A stretch of 64,000 nt of DNA from Candidatus Altimarinota bacterium (GTDB taxonomy: Bacteria > Patescibacteriota > Gracilibacteria > BD1-5 > UBA6164), in contig JAQVDN010000003.1 of assembly GCA_028698305.1 (NCBI GenBank), positions 63,222 through 127,221 on the forward strand, written 5' to 3'. Within the stretch, counting starts at the first letter, position 1; every line of letters begins with the position of its first letter. The position numbers were made by a program, and so were the translations under genes. Positions 55,955-64,000 of this stretch are shown piece by piece. The notes beneath the pieces are model-generated. The model was given only the letters and a program-made list of their open reading frames with translations, searched no databases and had not been told where the DNA came from.

Positions 55955-55986
55955 AAAAGAAGAAGTTTAATTTACTTCTTCTTTTG
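55955..55986. terminator. Terminator, convergent
   Basis: AAAAGAAGAAGT/ACTTCTTCTTTT stem; overlaps the C-terminal lysine codons of the minus-strand gene. Confidence 0.75.
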
Positions 55987-57387
55987 TTTTTCTCAACAAT
56001 AAGGACAAATCTTCATATCTTTTTTGATATATTTTCAACAATTCTCACATTTTTTCTTTCTTTTCCTTTTTAATATAAATAATATGAACCATAAAATTCA
56101 TAAAGTTAATATTAATCAGATAAAAAAGTAAGGATTGTATCAAATATATTCAGTTTTATAATCAACATAAAAATCTTTTGCAGAATTAAATTCTATATTT
56201 TCTCATTCATGATTTTTATAAGCGAGTTCAATAATTGCAGTCACTTTTTTATTTTCCAATTTTTCATTTATTCTTTCCCAAGGAAATAAAAAAGTTTTAC
56301 TTTCTATATTTTTATTTGTATAATACTCGGAAGGAGTCCAATATTTAATTATTTTTTTACCATTTTCATCATAATCTTCATATGGAAATCATCTCCACTC
56401 TGATTTGAAAATCCTAGTTGTTTCTGGTAATACATTTCATCAGTTATCATTTACAGGTATATAATCAACTATTTTTTCTCACATAATAGTTCACATATCA
56501 TTTTTGATAATTTCTTTACCAACTCATTTTATATTATTTCAATTTTCATCAACTAGTGTAATTTTTCAAGTTGGTTTAATATGAGTATTTCATTCATTAC
56601 TAAAAGGTATTTCAAATCATATATTAAAATCTAAATCTATAATTCAATTTCAATCATTATTTCATTTTAAATTATCATTATTATCTGTACTTCAACTTCA
56701 AATAATATCATCAATTATATTTCATAATCAAAAATCATCTATACATTTTCAATCTATATTACTTTTTGTTAGGTCTCATAAAGTACAATCATCAATTTTT
56801 AATCATCATAATGTATATCATATATTTCATCATCCACTAGAAGTTCATGGATTTATATTAGGTTCTCATGGTTTTCAATTATCTATTATTTCTCAATCTA
56901 CATTTATAAGTAATAATACACCATAGTCTACATTTATTTTTACTTGTCATCAGCTATTTATACTATTTTCTCAATAATTTTTAAAAAAAACAGCTCAATA
57001 ATGTCATCATGGAGTTGCATCTAATGGGACATTTATAGTAAATTCAACATCTTTTTCCTCTAATGCATTTAAATTTATAGTATTAGTATTTATAGTTATC
57101 CAACTTGCTAATTCTTGATTTGGATTAACTAATTCACTTTTTCTAACAAATACTGGATTTCAACTTGTATCATTTGACATAAAATCTGAAACTCATGTAT
57201 AAATAATCATAGGATTATTACTTTTGTTTATGAGTTTAGCAGTTTTTGTTATACTTCATCAAGGATTTAATTCTATTTCATATTTTATAGGTGATACTAT
57301 TAAATCAACATCTGCTGCTAATGTTTTTATAGTATTAACTGAAGTAAATATTATAAATATAAGAAAAAGTTTAATATATTTTATCAT
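55972..57387 (-). CDS. DUF916-like secreted surface protein with TM anchor and cytoplasmic zinc ribbon
   Basis: 471 aa. Signal peptide (LFLIFIIFTSVNT), then an immunoglobulin-like N-terminal domain (LIVSPIKYEIELNPG, SITKTAKLINKSNNPMIIY) resembling DUF916/WxL-interacting proteins, then an Asn/Gly/Asp-rich middle with cysteines, a second beta domain, a transmembrane helix near residue 430 and a tail with CENCGKYIKKDMKICPYCGE. Glycines are mostly UGA. The following-upstream gene on the same strand is a small beta-rich secreted protein, an arrangement like Gram-positive csc surface clusters. Confidence 0.75.
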
Positions 57388-57445
57388 TTTTTAGGATTTA
57401 TTTTTAAAACAAAAATATTTTATTAAAAAATACTATAAAATCAAA

Positions 57446-57476
57446 AAAAAGACTATATTTTATAGTCTTTTTTATT
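57446..57476 (-). terminator. Terminator/attenuator between the two surface genes
   Basis: AAAAAAAGACTAT/ATAGTCTTTTTT stem on the minus strand, allowing much higher expression of the upstream small gene than of the large one. Confidence 0.7.
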
Positions 57477-57486
57477 TTTAATATAA

Positions 57487-58158
57487 TTAGAAGTTACCAG
57501 TAACTGTAAAAGTAATTACATCTTGATAATTACCAGCTTGAGTTTGAGCATCTGATGTTGCACTAACTGTAAAAGTAACATCAGCGTTAGTTCCATCAAA
57601 TCTTTCTGGTTTATTTGTAGTATAAACTACATGTTCAGTAGTATTATTATTTACTTCAGTAGCAGTTAAATCACCAGTAGTTGTAAATCCAGAAACTGTT
57701 GAGTCTATTGCATTAGCTGATGAAGCAAAAGTATAAGATTCAGCAGTACCATCAGTTGTTAAATCATTAATTTGAATTGAATTGTTATCAACATTTGTTA
57801 ATCATCCACTTCCAGATCTAGCTGTAATAGTAACCCCATCTGCAGCATTAGTACCAACTTCAATATCAATGTTTCCAGAAGAAGGAGTACCTGCAATTAA
57901 AGTACCTAAGTTAATTGCATCAGCAGATAATGTCATATTTAATGTAGGTAATACTTGAGCTGTTACAGTAACTCCAGTAACTGAACCTGTTGCAGTTCCA
58001 GGAAAATTATCATCCCAAACTACATTTTGAGTTAATCAAGGATTTCATGTAACTGTTACAGTACCAATATTAGAAGCATAAACTGAACCTAAATTTGTTG
58101 CAGCAATACCTGCAAGAGAAGCTATAGCAATAGCTTTTTTTATTTTTGTTTTTAACAT
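57487..58158 (-). CDS. Abundant-type secreted beta-rich surface protein (WxL-like)
   Basis: 223 aa. Typical Sec signal peptide (IAIASLAGIAATNLGSVYA), then Thr/Val/Asn-rich beta strands and a C-terminal AGNYQDVITFTVTGNF resembling the end of WxL and other secreted beta-sandwich domains. Codon use is unlike its neighbours: only three of about two dozen glycines are UGA, the rest GGU/GGA, as expected of a highly expressed gene. No pilin cleavage site, no LPxTG. Candidate major surface protein. Confidence 0.8.
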
Positions 58159-58357
58159 AACACAAAAATTATAAAATAATAAATATTTGCTAGCAAATGT
58201 AGAAAATTTATTTTGAACTTTCTATCAAGCAATGTAATTGTAACATATTTAAAAAACTTTTGTCAAAAATTTTAATATAATTTTAATGTGTATTAAATAA
58301 TTTGATAAAAAATTTAATTCGTTTATCATTAACTTATTAATGTTTAAACATAATTAA

Positions 58358-59173
58358 ATGTCATTGAAAATCCTTAAAAAATACAATATAAAAGCTAAAA
58401 AATCTTTAGGGCAAAATTTCTTAGTAAATGAAAAAATAGTGGAAGATATATCAAACATTATACCTGTTTTGTGAGAAAATATTATAGAAGTATGACCTGG
58501 ATATTGAGCTTTGACTGAAAAACTTATATTTAGAAAACCAAAAAGTTTAAATTTGGTTGAGCTTGATTTGGATATGATTGATATACTAAATAAGAGAATT
58601 AATTCTTGAGATTTTAATCTTGATTGAATTGATTTTAAGATAAATAATATTGATGTGCTAAAATATATTCCTGAAAGTAAAGATTATAGTGTTATAGCAA
58701 ATATACCTTATTATATTACAAGTCCTATATTAAGACATTTTTTATATGATGTTGAAAATAAACCTAAATCTATGGTTATACTTATGCAAAAGGATGTATG
58801 AGACAAGATATTGTGAAGAGGTAAGGAAAAAACATCGGTTTTATCACTTTTTGTTTCTAAAAAATGTAATGTTAGAGAAGTTTTATTTGTTTGAAAAGAA
58901 AATTTTATTCCTGCTCCAAAGGTAGAATCTAGTGTTTTACTTTTTGAAGGGCATTATTTATACAATAATATAAATGATGATTTATTTATGGATTTTATTA
59001 AAAAATCTTTTAGAGAACCAAGAAAAAAATTATCAAAAAATTTATTGAATGCTTGATATGATAAAAACTTAATTATGCAAATTTTTTCTAAACTTTCAAT
59101 ACAAGATTGAGTAAGATGAGAAGATTTAAATATGACTATTTGGAGCCAATTATTTTTAGAATTTAACAAATAG
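58358..59173 (+). CDS. rsmA: 16S rRNA dimethyladenosine transferase RsmA (KsgA)
   Basis: 271 aa. SLGQNFLVNEKIVEDI opens the family fold; SAM motif EVGPGYGALTEKL; catalytic NIPYYITSPIL; FIPAPKVESSVL. It dimethylates two adjacent adenosines in helix 45 of 16S rRNA. The 200-bp gap to the divergent surface gene carries AT-rich promoters only. Confidence 0.95.
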
Positions 59174-59291
59174 TTAACTATAAAAACTTGTAGATTATAT
59201 ATTTTTTTTTATAATCTGGGCCTTGTTGATAAAATAGAAAAAAATTGTTTTACAAACAATGGGGTTTTAATTATAAACTAAAAAATAAAAC

Positions 59292-60638
59292 ATGAACAAA
59301 AAAGCTATTATCCATTTGATGACAAAATCTAGGATGAAAAGCGAGGTGTTTTCTGCAGATATAGATGCAATGGAGGAAATATCTGAAAAACACTCTATAA
59401 AAAATGTTATTTTTTATAAATGAGAAAAAATAGAATATGTAGATCTTATTTCAAAACTTGAGAAACTTTGAATAATTCTCCATAATTATTCAAATAGAGA
59501 TGATTTAAAACAAAAAGTTTTAGATCTTTCAAAACAATACGAGATTTTATATGTTAATACTACATTAGAATTACTTATTGATTCAACTAATACATTAAAA
59601 AAAGCAATTTGACAAAAAACAACTCAAAATACTAAAATCTTTAGAAATAAATATTTACAAAGAGAGATAATTCAAAATCATAATCCAAATCTTTGAGTTA
59701 AATTTTTAAAATGAACAATTGAAAATTTAAATATAGAAGAAATAGAGAAAGTTATAGGCTATCCATTTATAATTAAACCTATTGATTGAGTTCAAAGTTC
59801 ATGAGTAGCAAAAATAAAAAATAAAAAAGATTTTGAAAGATATCTAAAAACTTATAAAGATTTTCATGATAGATTAGAAGCTAGAGGTATAGATAATAAA
59901 GAATTGCTTTTGGAAGAATTTATTGATTGAACTTTATATTCAATAGATTATTTTGTCAATCAATGATGAGAAATATTTTCTTCAAAACCTGTTAAACAAA
60001 GACTCCTTTCAGATATAAAAATAGATGATTATTGAGTTTTAGCTAGGATTTCATCTAAAAAAACAGAATGAGAATTTAAGTGAAAAAAATTACTTTCTTT
60101 TATAAGTGATACAGTAAAAGCAACTTCTATAAGAAATACATATGTTCATCATGAATTTAAAATAAACACTAAATGAGAACTTAAAACTATAGAATTAAAT
60201 GGTAGAATAGGTTGATGAAGATTGGAGTTACTTAAAAAATCATATTGATTAAATATATATGAACTTATACTTTGAGAGAATTATAAATCTTCTAAATTGA
60301 AAGAAAATAATATAGTTGTAAATATATATGCTACAAGTAGATGAATACTTAGAGATTTTAATCATAAACTTTTAGAAAAAATCAAAAATAGAGATTCAGT
60401 TTATAATATTGAAACTGATTATAGCGCAGTTTGAAAAGAAATTTGACCTACAAAAGATGGTTTTATAAAGATCTGAGCAATAAAGCTTTCAAATAAAAAT
60501 TATGATTATTTGGCAACAGATTTTAATTTTATAAAAAAACATTATTCTAAATTGCTAATAATTGATGAATTTGATGAAAATATGAAAATAAAAAAGAAAA
60601 ATATTTTTAAGTTATTTAGAGAATATTTTAACACATAA
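59292..60638 (+). CDS. ATP-grasp family ligase
   Basis: 448 aa. ATP-grasp core: GYPFIIKPIDGVQSSGVAKI (lysine and glycine-rich loop), LLLEEFIDGTLYSIDYFVN, and the metal-binding TIELNGRIGGGR. Such enzymes join a carboxylate to an amine using ATP. The N-terminal part is a Rossmann-like pre-ATP-grasp domain. Resembles the carbamoyl-phosphate-synthase-like ATP-grasp group that makes peptides or modifies amino acids; substrate unknown. Confidence 0.85.
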
Positions 60639-60640
60639 AA

Positions 60641-60668
60641 AATGAAACCGCAGGTTTCATTTTTTATG
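60641..60668 (+). terminator. Terminator after ATP-grasp gene
   Basis: AAAAAATGAAACC/GGTTTCATTTTTT around GCA. Confidence 0.8.
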
Positions 60669-60733
60669 TCTTTACTTTTTAGTTTTTATTTATAAAATGC
60701 TGACCGATAAATAATAAATATTTGTAAAATTAT

Positions 60734-62647
60734 ATGGAATTAAATAAGATTAGAAATTTTTGTATCATAGCACATATTGATCATGGTAAATCTACTCTTG
60801 CTGATAGACTTCTTGAAATCACTTGAACTATAGATAAAAGAGATATGAAAAATGGTCAAATGCTTGATACTATGGAACTTGAACAAGAAAGAGGTATAAC
60901 TATAAAACTTACTCCAGTTCGTATGAATTGGAAAGGTTATCAAATGAATATAATAGATACTCCTGGTCATGTGGATTTTCAATATGAAGTAAGTAGAAGT
61001 TTGGCATCTGTTGAAGGTGCTCTTTTGATTGTTGATGCAACTCAATGAATTGAAGCTCAAACTTTGAGTAATGTTTACATGGCAATAGAAAATGATTTAG
61101 ATATCATTCCTGTTATAAATAAGATAGATTTACCAGCAGCTGATGTCGATAAAGTTAGTGAAGAAATCATAAATTTACTTGGTTGTAAAAAAGAAGAAAT
61201 AATTCCAATTTCAGCTAAAACATGATTAAATGTTGAAATGGTTTTAGATGCTGTTATAGAAAGAGTCTGAGAACCAAAAGTATATAATAATCAAGATGAT
61301 CATAGTAAAGAAGAATTAAAAGCTCTAGTTTTTGATAGTCAATATGATACTTATAGATGAGTAGTATCATATGTAAAAGTATTTTCTTGAGAAATTAAAA
61401 AAGGTGATAGTTTGACATTTTTGCATTCAAAGAAAAAAATTGAGGCACTTGATGTAGGCTATTTTTCACCAAAATATGTAAGTGATAAAAAAATAGAAAA
61501 TGGTACTATTTGATATGTAGTTACTTGACTTAAAACTATTAGAGATGCAAAGGTTTGAGATACTTTATGGAAACCTGAGATTGTAGAATGACCAAAATCA
61601 AAACCTGAAGATGCACATGCAATTGAGTGATTTTGAGAAGCAAAACCATTTATCTATGCTGGTATTTATCCTATGGATTCAGCTGAATATCCTCAACTTA
61701 AAGATGCTATTGAAAAATTAGTATTAAATGATTCTGCTTTAAGTGTTGAATCAAGTGTTTCTCAAGCATTATGACATGGTTATAGATGTTGATTTTTGTG
61801 ATTACTTCATTTAGATATAGTTAAAGAAAGACTTTTTAGAGAATTTGATATGGATGTTATTATGACATCACCTCAAGTTACATATAGAGTAAAAATGTAT
61901 TGAGATAAAACAAGTGAGTATTCTAGATTTTTTCCAGAACTTATTAATCAAGCTTGAGAAAAAATATCTAGAGTGATTTCTTGAGAGATTGTAAATACTT
62001 ATGTTTATATTTCTAATCCTGAGGAGCTTCCAGATAGAGAAAAATATCTAACTATAGAAGAACCAATTGCAAAAGTAGAGATAATAACTCCACTTAGTTA
62101 TGTTGGTAATTTGATGCAACTTAGTCAAGATAGAAGATGAAAATTTATCAATCAACAATTTATAGATAGTGATAGAGTAATGCTTACTTATGAATTACCT
62201 ATGAATGAGTTAATTTGAGATTTTTATGATGAAATAAAATCTCTTTCAAGTTGATATGCATCTTTAAATTATGAATTTATAAAATTTAGGGAAGATGACA
62301 TGGTTAAACTTGATATAGTTATCGCTGACGAAAAAGTAGAAGCTTTATCTTTTATTTGTCATAGAGATCAAGCTCATTATATATGATGAAAAATATGTGC
62401 AAAGCTTAAAGAAACTATTCCAAGAGCACTTTTTGCAATTAAAATACAAGCTGCAGTTTGAGCTAAAATAGTTGCTCGTGAGGATCTCTCTGCTATGAGA
62501 AAAGATGTAACTGCAAAACTTTATGGTTGAGATATAACAAGAAAGAAAAAACTTCTTGAAAATCAAAAAAAATGAAAGAAAAAAATGAAGCAATTTGGTA
62601 AAGTAAGTCTTCCAAGTGAAGCTTTTGTTAATTTATTAAAAAAATAG
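60734..62647 (+). CDS. lepA: Elongation factor 4 (LepA)
   Basis: 637 aa, a little longer than the usual 600. G1 [16 protein letters not shown]3 DTPGHVDF, G4 [11 protein letters not shown]-like domains II, III and V; the LepA-specific C-terminal domain ends [33 protein letters not shown]. It acts on ribosomes to correct or pause translocation. The frame needs UGA as glycine in many places, for example in the QGIEAQT segment. Confidence 0.96.
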
Positions 62648-62672
62648 TAGACAAACTCTACTATTTTTTTAT
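62643..62672 (+). terminator. Terminator after lepA
   Basis: AAATAGTAG/CTACTATTT with T run; includes the lepA stop. Confidence 0.8.
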
Positions 62673-62702
62673 ATTTTAAATAATTAATAACTATTTTAAA
62701 TT

Positions 62703-63848
62703 ATGTTTATAAAATATTTAAAGGAAATTTCAAAAAACAATGTTACACTTCTTAAGCCACTTATGAAGAATAATATACTTCAAAATCCTATTATTTTTTG
62801 ATATAAAAAGGTAGGAAATCTAAAAGAATATAGATATATTTATCTTTGAAAACTTTATGAACAAAAGCTTAAATTACAAAAAATACTTGATAGTATAGAA
62901 AAAAATAAATCAAAATTAGGAGATATTTATTATTCTCTTTTAAAAAAAGAAATAAATTTTGTTTATAAAAAAATAGATTTTCTAAAAAATGTCTATGACT
63001 TTGAAGCAAATAAAATAGATTCAAAATATGAAATATCTTATCCAGAATTTAATTATGATTATTATAATAAGAGATTTTTTTGAGTAACTAAATCTTCTAT
63101 TTTAAAAGATGTAGAGATAACTCCATTGGAAGAAAATATTCAATTTATATCAAAAAATGGACTTTTAGATTTATTAAAGTTTTCTAAAACAAAAATACCA
63201 GAACTAAAATATAGATTTTGAGCATATGCTTTTATGTCCCATTCTTCAGGTACTCTTGTTATTCCAAATAAAAAAGAATATAGTTTGAGAGAACTTATTA
63301 CATTATTTTTTCATGAAATGACTCATTTTCTCAGAAGGTATAATAATAAGAGAAACTTTTGAACAAGTTATGGTTTTTCTGATTATATGAAATATGAAGA
63401 AGGATTTGCATTGTATAATGAATATTATTATGGAGAAAAATTGATACCAGGTTTAAAGTATAATCCATATTATGATGCTTGTTATAATATTTTATTAAAT
63501 GAAAAATTGTCTCAAAAGCAAAAACAAGATAAGATTTATAATATACTAAAAGTTAAGTGATTTACTAGAGAAAAGGCTATGCATTATTATTATCGTTTTC
63601 ATCGTTATGCTAGTTTATGATGAAATAATTTCTTTTTAAAAGATTTGGTTTATACAAGTTGATATACTAAAGTTTTGAAATTACTTTCAAAAAAACAAAA
63701 AAATTATGATATACTTTTTTCATGAAGAATATGACCTAGTATATATAAAGCAAAGTTATACAATATAGAAAATAATTTTGATTCAAAAACATATTTTGAA
63801 GAAATTTTTTTAGAAATACAAAAAAAGATATGAAATTATTTAAATTAA
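62703..63848 (+). CDS. DUF1704-family metallopeptidase (tyrosine carboxypeptidase-like)
   Basis: 381 aa. Zinc site HEMTHFLRR (HExxH) followed about 30 residues later by YEEGFALYNEY, the conserved EGxA glutamate of DUF1704. Members include MATCAP-type tyrosine carboxypeptidases in eukaryotes; bacterial substrates are unknown. No signal peptide. The remainder is helical and rich in Tyr/Lys. Confidence 0.85.
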
Positions 63849-63940
63849 AATCATTTAGAAAATTATAAGTAAAAAAATTAAACCTAAAAACAATTAAAAA
63901 TCAATCCAAAACCAAAAAAACACTTGTAAAACTCTTATAA

Positions 63941-63970
63941 ATACTAATAATTTACTTATTAGTATTTATT
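63941..63970. terminator. Hairpin near window end
   Basis: AAATACTAATAA/TTATTAGTATTT stem; terminator or promoter-proximal hairpin. An ATG at 63985 may start a gene that continues outside the window. Confidence 0.5.
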
Positions 63971-64000
63971 TTAAACTAAAAACTATGAATAAAAATAAAA

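Noticed and set aside
57487..58158. Type IV major pilin
   Set aside because: No K/R-G-F-T-L-x-E cleavage site; the N-terminus is an ordinary Sec signal peptide.
58270..58300. Third copy of the rhs/regulator operator (TTTAATA and TTTAATG 11 bp apart)
   Set aside because: Only the half-sites resemble it; the rest of the 42-bp sequence is absent and AT-rich chance matches are likely.
1..64000. UGA read as tryptophan (Mycoplasma-type code)
   Set aside because: UGA falls on invariant glycines of EngB, FtsE and the prepilin peptidase, while TGG encodes conserved Trp in thioredoxin.

Overview
The window reads as a chromosome segment of a Patescibacteria/CPR bacterium of the Absconditabacteria (SR1)/Gracilibacteria group. 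The DNA is very AT-rich, and almost every gene stays open only if UGA is a sense codon. UGA falls on invariant glycines: both glycines of the EngB G1 loop, the last glycine of the FtsE Walker A loop, the second glycine of the ABC signature LSGGE, and GGGD of the prepilin peptidase. UGG still encodes tryptophan (WCGPC of thioredoxin). This is the UGA=glycine code (table 25), not the Mycoplasma UGA=Trp code. All coding coordinates below assume UGA=Gly.

Layout. 1-9250: cell-surface and housekeeping genes (hydrolase/M15 peptidase fusion, RlmE, sortase, Nudix, prepilin peptidase, EngB, AI-2E-type permease, a His/Cys-tailed small protein). 9255-20412: an Rhs/YD-repeat locus. It has one giant secreted Rhs protein ending in an M15 peptidoglycan peptidase, a membrane-anchored putative immunity gene, a start-less orphan rhs tip cassette with a different tip plus its own membrane immunity candidate, and a decayed third remnant. 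20567-30502: pnp, then a two-component region (OmpR-type regulator, GNAT-like protein, 7TM histidine kinase, second OmpR-type regulator), then CYTH, VTC (polyphosphate polymerase-like) and PiT phosphate transporter genes. 30617-36514: MurG, PAP2 phosphatase, a divergent HisRS-like protein, tRNA-Arg, an EAL protein and RecJ. 36559-36842: a noncoding element with inverted ends. 36877-51907: RecX, an MFS transporter, a tight DUF2130/MazG/YigZ/DUF45 operon, YggS, NIF3, a TPR protein, a flippase, a CPA1 antiporter, EF-P, FtsE, a cold-shock protein and endonuclease III. 51973-63848: UPF0489, thioredoxin, PilC, an Hsp20-like protein, secreted proteins including a surface pair, RsmA, an ATP-grasp enzyme, LepA and a DUF1704 peptidase.

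The most interesting unit is the Rhs locus. A 42-bp stretch upstream of rhs is identical, in the same orientation relative to the gene, to a stretch upstream of the OmpR-type regulator about 14 kb away. It contains an 11-bp-spaced direct repeat overlapping the -35 region and a TATAAT -10. This is the layout expected of an OmpR/PhoB-family operator, and it suggests that the nearby two-component system controls both its own regulator and the Rhs weapon. The orphan cassette carries more than 2 kb of near-identical rhs core, enough for recombination to exchange the peptidase tip for another one. In a lineage known for living on other bacteria, a contact-delivered cell-wall peptidase with swappable tips would make biological sense; that last step is inference.

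Surface biology is a recurring theme: sortase, prepilin peptidase and PilC (type IV pili), a WxL-like/DUF916-like secreted pair, and several secreted proteins of unknown function. I found no CRISPR array, phage or transposase gene. Few genes are preceded by a clear Shine-Dalgarno sequence.
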